Shown: positions 16,379 to 24,587, counted from the stretch's first letter. The stretch is DNA of 28,984 bases from C00003060 sp964440795 (GCA_964440795.1 CAYTTQ010000031.1:1-28984); one strand, 5' to 3'. Made by a program: numbers and translations. Notes: a model not told the origin generated them from the letters alone.

Positions 16379-18718
16379 ATGACATATGCAATGAGCGTAC
16401 AGGAACTCGACAGCTGGCGCCAATATTTAACCGATGAGGTCTTTCCTCCGGACGGGGAACGCATTCGGGTCTGTACGGGGACCGCCTGTCTGGCTTTGGG
16501 TGCCGGCCGGTTGGTTGAGGGTATTGAGGCGGAAAACAAACGGAAAGGCTCCCATGTCGCGGTAACCAAAACGGGGTGTCAAGGGCTTTGCCAGAAAGGG
16601 CCTCTGGTGCAAATCGACCCCAAAGGGTATTTCTATCAGCGGGTCAAAGAATCGGATGCTTCCGCGTTGGTTACCAATGGCCTGTCTGCCGGGCCGCCGA
16701 TAAGGCGTCTGCTCTATATGGATCGGGACACGTCGGAGCCGTGCGAGCGGCTGTCTTCTATCCCTTTTTACAGAAAACAGGACCGCATCGTCCTTAGAAA
16801 CAACGGGCACATTGATCCGACTAACATCCGGCACTATATAGCCGCGGGTGGATATGCCGCCATCCAGAAGGCGCTCCGGTCCATGAGTCCCGATGACGTT
16901 CTCCGAGAGGTCGAGACGGCCTATTTACGGGGCAGAGGGGGGGCGGGATTCCCGGCGGGTACCAAGTGGCGGCACACCAAGAAGGCGCCGGGAGATGTGA
17001 AGTTTGTCATTGCCAACGGAGACGAAGGGGATCCCGGGGCGTTTATGGATCGAGCCATTATGGAGGGCGATCCGCACAGCCTGATCGAAGGGATGCTCCT
17101 GTGTGCCTACGCTATCGGGGCATCGTACGGTTTCATCTATGTGCGTCATGAATATCCACGGGCGGTGAAGAATCTGAGAATCGCCATTAATCAAGCGGAG
17201 GAGTTGGGCTTGCTGGGCGAGAATATTCTGGGGACCGGGATTTCCCTGCACCTGGACATCCGGGAGGGGGCGGGGGCGTTCATATGTGGTGAATCGACGG
17301 CCCTGGTGGCGTCCATCGAGGGGGCAAGGGGGTTTCCCAGACCCAGACCGCCGCGGCTGTCCAATCCGGGCGGCGGGGTTTGGGGGTATCCCTCCAATCT
17401 GAATAACATCGAATCGTATGCGTGCCTTCCACCCATCATTGAAAAGGGCGGAAAATGGTTCAGCCGTATCGGGGTCCGGACGTCCCCGGGTACCAAGGTC
17501 TTTGCCCTTACGGGAAAAGTGGTCAACACGGGTCTGGTCGAGGTTCCGATGGGGATCACCTTGAGGGAGGTCATTTTCGACATCGGCGGCGGTATACAAG
17601 GGGGAAAGCGGTTTAAAGCGGTACAGACCGGGGGACCTTCCGGAGGCTGTATTCCGGAGAAGCATCTGGATATGCCGGTCGACTTTGATTCTTTGAATAA
17701 GGTGGGATCCATGGTCGGTTCCGGCGGCATGGTTGTTCTCGACGAGGACACCTGTATGGTCGATGTGGCCCGGTATTTCCTCGCTTTCACCCAAGCGGAG
17801 TCGTGCGGGAAGTGTCCGCCCTGCCGGATCGGAACCTATCAAATGCTCCAACTCCTGGAAAAAATCAGCCAAGGCCGGGGGGAACAAGGAGACATCAAAC
17901 GACTGGTCGAATTGGGGCGCTTCGTTCAGGAGGGCTCGCTGTGCGGCCTGGGACAGTCTGCGCCCAACCCGGTTTTAAGTGCTGTCAGATATTTTCGAGA
18001 AGAGTATCGGGAACACGTATATGACCGATACTGTCGGGCCGGGAGTTGTAAAGGGACCGGTTTTTTCGTGATAAACGTCGGTGAATGTCTCCGATGCGGC
18101 TTTTGTGAAGATGCCTGTGGCTTCGACGCTATAAAGGTTGTCAAAGACGCCTATTTCGTGGACCAGGCGTACTGTACAAAATGCGGGGCTTGCTATGATG
18201 CCTGTCCCGTCGATGCGGTTCGCATCCTGAAAAAGAGGCAATTTGAGCTTACCGAAGAATTCAAGATTCCGGCTGAGAGTCTGGAGGTCATCGAAAGGAG
18301 AGTGCATATGACACTGCGAGATGTTTTGGAATCGAAGCCGTCGGTCGTATATACCGTTTCACAAGGCACCCGCATCTCGGAGGCCGTCAGGCTGATGGTG
18401 GATAAAAATATCGGGGCGATCCTGGTTGTGGATGAAGATGACCAACTGGTGGGTATTTTTACCGAAAGAGACGTGGTTCATCTCACAGCAAAAGGGGTTG
18501 CTTTTGGGAATCGCCCGATTAGTAGCGCAATGAGTCGAGACCTGATTACATTTAAGGCGTCCGTGGACGTAAGCGCCGCAATGTCCGTGATTTCGGATCA
18601 TAAGAAGAGACACCTTCCGGTGGTGGAGGACGATAAGATCGCGGGCATTATTACCTATAGAGATTTGGTGTCCTATCTCCTGCCGGAGGTGGTTTATATG
18701 GCGCGTGAGATCTATTGA
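16379..18718 (+). CDS. nuoF: NADH dehydrogenase NuoF/HoxF-type flavoprotein with ferredoxin and CBS domains
   Basis: A 779-residue multidomain subunit that oxidises or reduces NAD(H) through FMN. In order: a thioredoxin-like [2Fe-2S] domain (Cys32, Cys37, Cys67, Cys71); the NADH/FMN domain (RGRGGAGFPAGTKW, GDEGDPGAFMDR, GAGAFICGESTALVASIEG) with an SLBB segment; and a [4Fe-4S] domain (Cys476, Cys479, Cys482, Cys522). A 2x[4Fe-4S] ferredoxin follows (about 567-620, CLRCGFCEDAC and CTKCGACYDACP). Last comes an extra CBS pair from residue 644 (ISEAVRLMVDKNIGAILVVDEDDQLVGIFTERD, then a second CBS). The ferredoxin tail is usual for HydB/NuoF of bifurcating enzymes; the CBS pair is not, and suggests adenine-nucleotide control. 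GAGG lies 8 nt before the ATG at 16379. No hydrogenase or formate dehydrogenase catalytic subunit follows. Confidence 0.93.
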   Translation: MTYAMSVQELDSWRQYLTDEVFPPDGERIRVCTGTACLALGAGRLVEGIEAENKRKGSHVAVTKTGCQGLCQKGPLVQIDPKGYFYQRVKESDASALVTNGLSAGPPIRRLLYMDRDTSEPCERLSSIPFYRKQDRIVLRNNGHIDPTNIRHYIAAGGYAAIQKALRSMSPDDVLREVETAYLRGRGGAGFPAGTKWRHTKKAPGDVKFVIANGDEGDPGAFMDRAIMEGDPHSLIEGMLLCAYAIGASYGFIYVRHEYPRAVKNLRIAINQAEELGLLGENILGTGISLHLDIREGAGAFICGESTALVASIEGARGFPRPRPPRLSNPGGGVWGYPSNLNNIESYACLPPIIEKGGKWFSRIGVRTSPGTKVFALTGKVVNTGLVEVPMGITLREVIFDIGGGIQGGKRFKAVQTGGPSGGCIPEKHLDMPVDFDSLNKVGSMVGSGGMVVLDEDTCMVDVARYFLAFTQAESCGKCPPCRIGTYQMLQLLEKISQGRGEQGDIKRLVELGRFVQEGSLCGLGQSAPNPVLSAVRYFREEYREHVYDRYCRAGSCKGTGFFVINVGECLRCGFCEDACGFDAIKVVKDAYFVDQAYCTKCGACYDACPVDAVRILKKRQFELTEEFKIPAESLEVIERRVHMTLRDVLESKPSVVYTVSQGTRISEAVRLMVDKNIGAILVVDEDDQLVGIFTERDVVHLTAKGVAFGNRPISSAMSRDLITFKASVDVSAAMSVISDHKKRHLPVVEDDKIAGIITYRDLVSYLLPEVVYMAREIY
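18294..18310 (+). promoter_or_regulatory. Internal ribosome binding site and ATG at the CBS-domain boundary
   Basis: AAAGGAG at 18294-18300 lies 7 nt before an in-frame ATG at 18308, exactly where the CBS pair begins. Translation from here would yield a free 136-residue two-CBS protein in addition to the fused form. The match is better than that of several true starts in this window. It may be either a functional second start or a remnant of a once-separate gene that lost its upstream stop codon. Confidence 0.55.
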
Positions 18719-18726
18719 GGTGATGT

Positions 18727-19335
18727 GTGGAGCCAAAGAAACGCACAATTGATGCCCGACTAAGAGCAGTGGCGGAGGAAAAACGCTGTCCCGTCCAAAG
18801 GTGTATCGCCTATGTGGATCGGTTTCTTTCAGAGGTCATGTGTGGCAGGTGTTTTCCCTGTGCCCTTGGAACCTTTGAGGCAAAGACCAGGCTGGCTCGG
18901 ATCGCCGACGGACGGGGGGACCACCAAGATTTGGCTGCCCTCCGATATATTGCGGAAAATATGCGGGTGGGTTCATTGTGCAAGAAGGGCGGAAACACGG
19001 CCGCCTATTTGTTGGAATGTATGGCATATGATGCCTTTGCGGCGCATACGGAGGGGAAGTGCTCGGACCGGGTATGTGAGGCGTTCATCGAGTATCGGAT
19101 TGTTCCCGATAGGTGTACCATGTGTGGTGAGTGTAAGGCGGTGTGTGCATACAATGCCATTTTGGGTATGGAGAAAACAGCATCGTACGACACGGGATTC
19201 TCACCTTTTGAGATCCGGGAGAAACGATGCTTCAAAAAGGGTGATTGTCTCGAGGTGTGCCCTGTCGGGGCGATTGTGGTGGCGGACAAGCCGGTGGCGA
19301 AGATCGCCGAAGCGAATAGATTGGGTGTACACTGA
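18727..19335 (+). CDS. NuoF-C-terminal-like iron-sulfur protein with ferredoxin domain
   Basis: A 202-residue protein that looks like the end of a NuoF subunit without its flavin domain. Residues about 25-90 hold the N3-type [4Fe-4S] ligands (Cys39, Cys42, Cys45, then Cys85 in GSLCKKGGN). Residues about 125-185 hold a ferredoxin module with CTMCGECKAVC (Cys130-140) and a less regular second site (Cys168, Cys174, Cys178 with CP). It begins at a GTG (18727) with GAGGTGAT overlapping the stop of the previous gene, so it is translationally coupled. It probably provides an extra electron wire between NuoF and NuoG or an external acceptor. I know no standard name for it. Confidence 0.8.
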   Translation: MEPKKRTIDARLRAVAEEKRCPVQRCIAYVDRFLSEVMCGRCFPCALGTFEAKTRLARIADGRGDHQDLAALRYIAENMRVGSLCKKGGNTAAYLLECMAYDAFAAHTEGKCSDRVCEAFIEYRIVPDRCTMCGECKAVCAYNAILGMEKTASYDTGFSPFEIREKRCFKKGDCLEVCPVGAIVVADKPVAKIAEANRLGVH

Positions 19336-19376
19336 TGTTGCAGGCAATGGATGCGACGGTGTGACAGGGAGGATCA

Positions 19377-21389
19377 ATGGCGGGTTCAATACAACTGACA
19401 ATGGACGGACAAGTGCTTGAGGTGCCGGAAGGCTTTACCCTAATGGATGCCGCCGAAGAGGCGGGAATCCACATTCCCAACCTCTGTCATTTAAAAGGCT
19501 ATAAGGGGATCGGGGCCTGCAGACTCTGTCTGGTGGAGGTGGCCGGTTTGAAACGACCCATGGCGGCCTGCACCACGCGAGCCAAGGACGGCATGGAGGT
19601 AAGCACGCAAACCGAAGTGCTCCAAAGACACAGGAGGTATGTCATCGATTTGATCCTTTCCATGCATCCCATGGACTGCATGACTTGTACCAAGGCGAGT
19701 ATATGCAGACTACAGGAATATGCCTACGACCTGGGTCTCAAGGAATCTTCATTTACCCAAAAGCGGTTTGATTTTCCCGTGGCGCAAGATGATGCCTTTA
19801 TTCGTCGAGACCCCAACTATTGTGTTCTGTGTGGTCGGTGTGTCCGCGTCTGTAAGGCCCAGGGAACGTCCGTCCTCGATTTTTTCGGCCGGGGTGTGGG
19901 ATCCCGTGTCACCACTGCGGCCGACCGACCGCTTCAAGAATCCGGGTGTACCTTTTGCGGTAGTTGTGTGGAGGTATGTCCCGTCAATGCCATTACCGAG
20001 GTCCCTGCCGGCGGATACCGAGGTAGGGAATGGGAGTATGTCCGTTGCCCCTCTATATGCCTGTCTTGTGCCGATGCATGCAGCACGTCGGTAAGCGTCC
20101 GGGAGGGCAGGGTGGAAAAAGTCAACGCTTCCGGTGACAGCGATACGGCGAAAGGATATATCTGTGCCGTCGGCCGATTCGGGTTTGACGGTATCGAGGA
20201 TGATACCCGGGTGAGGTCCCCTTTACAAAAAGTTGACGGGGCGTTTACAGCGGTCGCCTGGGAAGACGCCTTGTCGGTCCTTGTCGAGGCCTGTCAGAAG
20301 GCGACAACCAAGGAAATCGTGACGGCGGGAAATCTGTTGAATGAAGATCTACTGACCGTTTGCCGCTTGACCGAGGCGGCCGGCTTTCAGGGGGCGTCTT
20401 CGACGGTCGGGTTTTACGGTGATGTGCCGTCGCTTATCGGGGGACAGGTGGATATTCAGGCTGCGGATCTGGTTGTTTTGGTCGGATTGGCGCCGTCCCA
20501 ATGGGAGAGGGTGTTTCCTGCACTCGACGTTAAGCTGAGGCACATGGTTCGGCGTGGTGCCAAACTGGTGGTCGTCAATGCCGAGGATACACGGATTGCT
20601 CAAGTGGCTCACGCAGCCCTTATCGGAGACGAGGTCGCCTCGATTCAGAGCCTGACCCAAATGCTCGATAGCGAAGGAAACGCGGTATCGGTGAACCGCG
20701 AAGCCGAGCAAAGGGCGGCGGAAGCGATGGCCCACGCGGCCGGACTTTACGCCCAGGCAAATCGGCCGGTGATCGTGACAATACCGGCTTTCTCCCAGGT
20801 GTCTGACGATTTGGCCTCAAAAAAAGGCGAAGTCTTATCCATTGCCTTTGAGGCCAACGGAAAAGGAACGCTCTTGATGGGGATTACCCGGAAGCCGACA
20901 ATCGATACGGACAGCCCGGAAGTATTGTATGCATTGGGAGACCTGGCCGTCGCGAGGCCGGAGAACGCGGGATTTGTGATCGCCCAATGTTCGCATTTGT
21001 CGGGCCTCGCCTGCGAAGCGGACATCGTGCTCCCCGTTACTACCGTGTACGAAAGTCATGGTACGATCGTGGACTATGCAGAAAGGCTGCGTACCGTTTC
21101 CCCTGTCATTGCCCCCTATGCGGCGTCGCGTCTTCACAGAGAGATCTTACAGGAAGTAGCGCAACGGCTGGGGTGTGACGTCGGAGCGGCTACCACCGAA
21201 GACGTCGTAGAGCAGGTCGAAAGGTTTCAATCCGGGGAATCCGCCTCCCGATCGGTTGAAAAACGAACGGATTTTCTTTGCGATCCAAACAGTTCGGTGT
21301 TGGGTCTCCATCTGCCTGCGGCTTGTAGTCCGCGCCTGTCCACCCTAACTGACCCGCATACAAAGGAAGAGATTGCCGAAGCCGTGTGA
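19377..21389 (+). CDS. nuoG: NADH dehydrogenase NuoG/HoxU-type subunit with molybdopterin-fold domain
   Basis: A 670-residue iron-sulfur subunit. Clusters in order: [2Fe-2S] Cys37, Cys48, Cys51, Cys65; [4Fe-4S] with His97, Cys101, Cys104, Cys110; two ferredoxin clusters (first site Cys149-Cys159, second CTFCGSCVEVCP); then the N7-type [4Fe-4S] motif CPSICLSCADAC ... YICAVGRFGFD that opens the molybdopterin-oxidoreductase fold. The following 380 residues keep the fold (EADIVLPVTTVYESHGTIVDYAERL), but no Sec or Cys-His catalytic motif of a formate dehydrogenase is evident. It therefore looks like an electron-wiring NuoG, not a catalytic FdhA. GGGAGG precedes the ATG. It ends the operon. Confidence 0.9.
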   Translation: MAGSIQLTMDGQVLEVPEGFTLMDAAEEAGIHIPNLCHLKGYKGIGACRLCLVEVAGLKRPMAACTTRAKDGMEVSTQTEVLQRHRRYVIDLILSMHPMDCMTCTKASICRLQEYAYDLGLKESSFTQKRFDFPVAQDDAFIRRDPNYCVLCGRCVRVCKAQGTSVLDFFGRGVGSRVTTAADRPLQESGCTFCGSCVEVCPVNAITEVPAGGYRGREWEYVRCPSICLSCADACSTSVSVREGRVEKVNASGDSDTAKGYICAVGRFGFDGIEDDTRVRSPLQKVDGAFTAVAWEDALSVLVEACQKATTKEIVTAGNLLNEDLLTVCRLTEAAGFQGASSTVGFYGDVPSLIGGQVDIQAADLVVLVGLAPSQWERVFPALDVKLRHMVRRGAKLVVVNAEDTRIAQVAHAALIGDEVASIQSLTQMLDSEGNAVSVNREAEQRAAEAMAHAAGLYAQANRPVIVTIPAFSQVSDDLASKKGEVLSIAFEANGKGTLLMGITRKPTIDTDSPEVLYALGDLAVARPENAGFVIAQCSHLSGLACEADIVLPVTTVYESHGTIVDYAERLRTVSPVIAPYAASRLHREILQEVAQRLGCDVGAATTEDVVEQVERFQSGESASRSVEKRTDFLCDPNSSVLGLHLPAACSPRLSTLTDPHTKEEIAEAV

Positions 21390-21397
21390 CGGTATCG

Positions 21398-21420
21398 GGC
21401 ATTGCGGGACCCCGTTTGCC
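21398..21420. terminator. Hairpin between convergent genes
   Basis: GGCA/TGCC and CGG/CCG stems around a GACC loop lie in the 37-bp gap between the stops of nuoG and the small minus-strand gene. There is no T-tract. Its position suits a shared transcription end, but the fold is weak. Confidence 0.3.
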
Positions 21421-21426
21421 GGCCCG

Positions 21427-21660
21427 TCATATAAGCTCTGCACTACCATTGCAGTGGAGCCATTCCAAGATTTCGTCTGCGGCTTGTTCCGCTTCCTGAA
21501 TATCGAAGCGTTTGATTGCCTCGTTGTATCGGCTTAATTTGGAATCCACCTCGAGCGGCAGGTTGTCCGGCCGTTGAATGGCCAGCTCTCCGAAATCAAA
21601 GCGTTTGGGTATATCGAACATCGTTGATGCGACTCCGTTAATCAGGTCATAATTGTACAT
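21427..21660 (-). CDS. Small conserved-looking hypothetical protein
   Basis: A 77-residue protein that I do not recognise. It has no signal peptide, membrane segment or cysteine cluster (one Cys near the C terminus). The N-terminal half holds a GVASTMFDIPKRFDFGELA stretch and the C-terminal half is an acidic amphipathic helix (IQEAEQAADEILEWLHCN). The gene is credible because GGAGGAGG lies just before the ATG and because it fills the gap between convergent and co-directed neighbours. It runs in the same direction as the ZraP-like gene upstream of it, but a terminator lies between them. Confidence 0.6.
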   Translation of the reverse strand: MYNYDLINGVASTMFDIPKRFDFGELAIQRPDNLPLEVDSKLSRYNEAIKRFDIQEAEQAADEILEWLHCNGSAELI

Positions 21661-21746
21661 GGTCCTCCTCCTTGGCTTTATCGCAAGCCCTCCCCGCCCC
21701 GACGGGTTGTTACCGTCGATGCAGGGTAGGGCCTAAGTACCGTTTC

Positions 21747-21771
21747 AAAAAGCACGGCCAATCACTGCCGT
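21747..21771 (-). terminator. Terminator downstream of the ZraP-like gene
   Basis: Read on the minus strand: ACGGC-AGTGATTG-GCCGT then GC and TTTTT, about 30 bp after the ZraP-like stop. The 5-bp stem is short but GC-rich and the T-run follows closely. Confidence 0.5.
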
Positions 21772-21799
21772 ATTTTCCATGTCCGAAACCCATGGCGAT

Positions 21800-22288
21800 T
21801 TAGTAGCCGCAAGGGCGGCGTCCCTCTCCGCGGCGATGGAAACCCTGCCCGTCGCCTCTCGTGTGGTGCCGACCGTACTTCGCTTTGCCGTGGCCTCGAC
21901 CAAATGAGGCGTCGGGGGCAACTTGCCGGGCTTCTATATTCTTTTGGAGTCGTTTTTGGGCCATCCGGCCTCTGAGATCACTGATCTCCTTTTGTAACGA
22001 TTTGGCCTTTTCCAGATCCGGATCGGACCGGTCGAGAAGGATCCCCAGTTCGTCCCTCTTGGTCCAGAGTTCGTGTCGAATGTCTGCGGTGTCGGCGTAG
22101 AAATCGTCGTGTAGTGCTTCGAGTCGGGCCTGTTGTTCCTCGGTAAGATTTTGCGGGGTATCAGACCCTTTCCAGCTGGACCCGGGCCCCCATCCGTGGC
22201 CCTTGCGGTTTCCGTACCCCGCAAAGGCCGTCACGGCGAAACAAGTTCCCAGTACGACGACTCCCAACGTGGTTATCCATTTTTTCAT
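21800..22288 (-). CDS. zraP: ZraP-like periplasmic metal-binding stress protein
   Basis: A 162-residue periplasmic protein. The signal peptide covers residues 1-23 (hydrophobic core ending VTAFA). The mature helical core holds the Spy/CpxP/ZraP-type signature NLTEEQQARLEALHDDFY followed by paired helices (RHELWTKRDELGILLDR, DLEKAKSLQKEISDLRGRM). His/Gly-rich ends (GYGNRKGHGWGPG and a HxxGxxKYGRHH tail with a final Cys) probably bind zinc or a similar metal. AGGAGGTAG precedes the ATG. It is divergent from a ZraS/ZraR-like sensor pair with facing sigma-54 promoters, the same arrangement as zraP-zraSR in E. coli. ZraP acts as a zinc-dependent chaperone and represses its own two-component system there. 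The metal sensed here is unknown. Confidence 0.85.
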   Translation of the reverse strand: MKKWITTLGVVVLGTCFAVTAFAGYGNRKGHGWGPGSSWKGSDTPQNLTEEQQARLEALHDDFYADTADIRHELWTKRDELGILLDRSDPDLEKAKSLQKEISDLRGRMAQKRLQKNIEARQVAPDASFGRGHGKAKYGRHHTRGDGQGFHRRGEGRRPCGY

Positions 22289-22348
22289 TTTCTGCTACCT
22301 CCTTACTTGTTTGAGTTGTTATTAAATACCGTTTGCCAACCTATACTG

Positions 22349-22364
22349 GCAAAGTATGTGCCAA
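22349..22364 (-). promoter_or_regulatory. zraP: Sigma-54 promoter for the ZraP-like gene
   Basis: Read on the minus strand: TTGGCAC (22364-22358), five bases, then TTGC (22352-22349), a full match to the TGGCAC-N5-TTGC consensus. Transcription would start near 22337, about 49 nt before the ATG. A 7-bp inverted repeat (TTTGCCA 22332-22338 with TGGCAAA 22347-22353) overlaps the -12 box and the start site. Confidence 0.8.
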
Positions 22365-22460
22365 GGCGCGTTGCTAGCTGTAACATCTGAATATGTTTGA
22401 CTAAAAACCGACATCCCACTCGTTGGGCGCGCTTTGACGTTGACGGGGAGCCCCCAAGTG

Positions 22461-22480
22461 GATACTTTATTCACAGTATC
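22461..22480. promoter_or_regulatory. Upstream activator dyad 1 (probable ZraR-like site)
   Basis: GATACT-N8-AGTATC, an inverted repeat preceded by TGG. It shares the GGATAC half-site with the second dyad 30 bp away. It is centred about 134 bp upstream of the ZraP-side start and about 162 bp upstream of the kinase-side start, a normal range for NtrC-family enhancers. Confidence 0.6.
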
Positions 22481-22491
22481 TCTTTTACGTC

Positions 22492-22509
22492 TGTATCCAG
22501 ATGGATACA
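22492..22509. promoter_or_regulatory. Upstream activator dyad 2 (probable ZraR-like site)
   Basis: A perfect 8-bp dyad, TGTATCCA-GA-TGGATACA. Its centre lies 30 bp (about three helical turns) from dyad 1. It is about 132 bp from the kinase-side start site. Together the two dyads sit at the midpoint of the divergent promoters, as expected for shared enhancers of the sigma-54 activator encoded at 24571. Confidence 0.7.
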
Positions 22510-22605
22510 AAATACCCGGACTTGAAGGGAGGCATGGCATGCCTATCCACCCTTTCGGGGTCCTGTTGTGCCTTAATCGGCGGCGAATCCGTTGCGGGCT
22601 TTGGG

Positions 22606-22621
22606 TGGCCTGAAAATTGCT
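22606..22621 (+). promoter_or_regulatory. Sigma-54 promoter for the kinase-regulator operon
   Basis: TGGCCT-GAAAA-TTGCT, with GG and GC exactly ten bases apart. The -12 TTGC is perfect and the -24 box matches at TGGC. The start would be near 22632, giving a leader of about 105 nt before the kinase ATG at 22737. Confidence 0.65.
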
Positions 22622-22736
22622 CACGTCACTAGTGGACACAATTAAGGGGGTCGTGGGGGGTCCCTTTGAAAGCGACCGAAATGGCATTTGAGGACGTACG
22701 GAAGACGGTAAAAACCCACAGACCCGCAATCGATTG

Positions 22737-24587
22737 ATGAGAAAGACAGAGAAAAGAAGTTTGTGGATGTTGGTGTTACCATGGGCGGTGTTGGGCAGTC
22801 TCGCCGTGCTGGCGCCGATCGCCTTTTTCATGGCGGCAAGCAGCATTAACAAGGACAAGGAAAACATGACCCGGCTCTTGGTGGAAAAGGGAGCCGCGCT
22901 GATCCGTTCCTTCGAGGCGGGTGCCCGAACCGGTATGATGGGCATGGGATGGAGCGGGATGCAAGTGCAACGCTTACTCGCAGAAACGGCCCGGGAACCC
23001 GGTATCGTCTACTTGGCGGTTACGGATGAACGGGGACGAGCGGTGGCGCATAGTGATCCAAGGCGGATTGGAAAAATTCATCATCGGCTCAATGCGAAAG
23101 TTGTTCTGGAAACGGAGGATGACGAAAAATGGCAGCGGGTCCGGATGAAAGACGGTACATCGGTATTTGAGGTCTACAGGGCCTTTTCCCCGATCGGAAT
23201 TACCCGCGATCGCACGAACCTCCAGCGACGTGGTATGTTTATGTCGCGGATGCAATCCTGGGAGTGGGAAAACTTTGGGGGGCCTTTCGACGACAATAGG
23301 CCCAATGAGGGCGACTGGTGCCGATTTTACTGGAATCCGCCTCAGGGGCCCCGTCGGCCGGTTCATTTCATATTCGTCGGATTGGAAGTGGCTCCGTTGG
23401 AGTCCGCCAGGGCTGAGGCGACCCGAAATACGCTCATGATGTCTGCGGGGGTCCTCTTCGCCGGTTTGGCCGGAATGGTATCGTTGTTTCTTGCCCAGGG
23501 GTATAAGCTGGCCCGCCGGTCTTTGGCCGAGGTTCAGGCGTATTCCGACCAGGTGGTGGGCCATCTTCCCATGGGGTTGGTGGCGACCAACGAAAAGGGT
23601 CGCGTAGCGGCGTTCAACGACACGGCGGAAACCATTTTGGGCAAGTACCACACGTATGTCATCGGGGAGTCGGCGGAGGACGCATTGCCATCGGAGCTGT
23701 GGCGGCTGAGTCGAGAGTTGAAGAACAAGAACACCATTGTGGAGCAAGACATGGAGTGTAAAGTCGGTGCGAATGCCACTGTCCCGCTTCGCGTGAGTGC
23801 TTCCGTGGTGCGACGGGAGGCAGGGGCCTTCCTGGGATATGTCTTTATCTTTCGTGACCTCACGGAAGTGCGGCGTTTGGAACAAGAGGTGAAACGGAGT
23901 CAGCGGTTGGCCGCTGTGGGTCGCCTGGCCGCCGGTGTGGCCCATGAAATTCGTAATCCGTTGAGTTCCATAAAGGGGTTTGCCACCTATTTCAAGGAAA
24001 AGCTCCGGGACGCGCCGGAAGATCAGGAAACGGCGAGGATCATGATCCAAGAGGTGGAACGGCTGGACCGAGTGATCGGGCAATTGCTGGAGTTTGCCCG
24101 TCCCAGTCAGTTGTCTACTGCGCCGGTTCGAGTGGCGGATCTGGTGCGGCATTCCTTAAGACTGATCGAGGGAGATGCCCGTTCTCGAGGCGTGGAATTG
24201 GAATCGGTCATCCCTGACGATTTGCCGGAGATCAATGTGGACGCGGATAGAATGAGTCAGGTGCTACTCAATTTGTACCTGAATGCCATCCAAGCCATGG
24301 CGGACGGGGGCACGATGACGGTGGCGGTGTCTCGAAACGAGGCAAAGAAATCCACGGTGATCAGCATTGGCGACGATGGGCCGGGGATACCGGCACAAGA
24401 TCGAGAGCGGATCTTTGATCCCTATTTTACCACCAAGGCGGACGGGACCGGTCTGGGTCTGGCTATCGTCCATAAGATTGTCGAGGCCCATGGCGGCGAA
24501 ATAGACATCGAAAGTGACCCGGGTCGGGGTACGAAGGTGAGCGTGGTCTTGATGGACCGCGGGCGGGAGGATGACGGTCGTGTCTGA
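22737..24587 (+). CDS. ZraS-like membrane sensor histidine kinase
   Basis: A 616-residue sensor kinase. Residues about 10-33 are a first membrane helix. The periplasmic sensor reaches to about 220 and includes a Met-rich patch (TGMMGMGWSGM) and an Asp/Trp-rich region. A second helix (about 225-245, MMSAGVLFAGLAGMVSLFL) leads to a PAS domain (about 270-385), then HisKA with the phospho-acceptor His403 in VAHEIRNPLSS. An HATPase domain follows with LLNLYLNAIQAM, DDGPGIP and GTGLGLAIV. The sensor, PAS and kinase layout matches ZraS/HydH-type kinases that sense envelope metal or cell-wall stress. The ATG at 22737 (a TTG precedes it) has no obvious Shine-Dalgarno; an ATG at 22764 is the alternative. 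The downstream regulator overlaps its end by 17 bp. Confidence 0.88.
   Translation: MRKTEKRSLWMLVLPWAVLGSLAVLAPIAFFMAASSINKDKENMTRLLVEKGAALIRSFEAGARTGMMGMGWSGMQVQRLLAETAREPGIVYLAVTDERGRAVAHSDPRRIGKIHHRLNAKVVLETEDDEKWQRVRMKDGTSVFEVYRAFSPIGITRDRTNLQRRGMFMSRMQSWEWENFGGPFDDNRPNEGDWCRFYWNPPQGPRRPVHFIFVGLEVAPLESARAEATRNTLMMSAGVLFAGLAGMVSLFLAQGYKLARRSLAEVQAYSDQVVGHLPMGLVATNEKGRVAAFNDTAETILGKYHTYVIGESAEDALPSELWRLSRELKNKNTIVEQDMECKVGANATVPLRVSASVVRREAGAFLGYVFIFRDLTEVRRLEQEVKRSQRLAAVGRLAAGVAHEIRNPLSSIKGFATYFKEKLRDAPEDQETARIMIQEVERLDRVIGQLLEFARPSQLSTAPVRVADLVRHSLRLIEGDARSRGVELESVIPDDLPEINVDADRMSQVLLNLYLNAIQAMADGGTMTVAVSRNEAKKSTVISIGDDGPGIPAQDRERIFDPYFTTKADGTGLGLAIVHKIVEAHGGEIDIESDPGRGTKVSVVLMDRGREDDGRV

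Noticed and set aside
22530..22544. Palindrome AGGCATG-G-CATGCCT in the sigma-54 intergenic region
   Set aside because: It does not share the half-site of the two enhancer dyads and has no second copy; it may be chance.
22974..24152. 392-codon antisense frame inside the sensor kinase
   Set aside because: His/Pro/Arg-rich shadow of the kinase coding sequence in GC-rich DNA.
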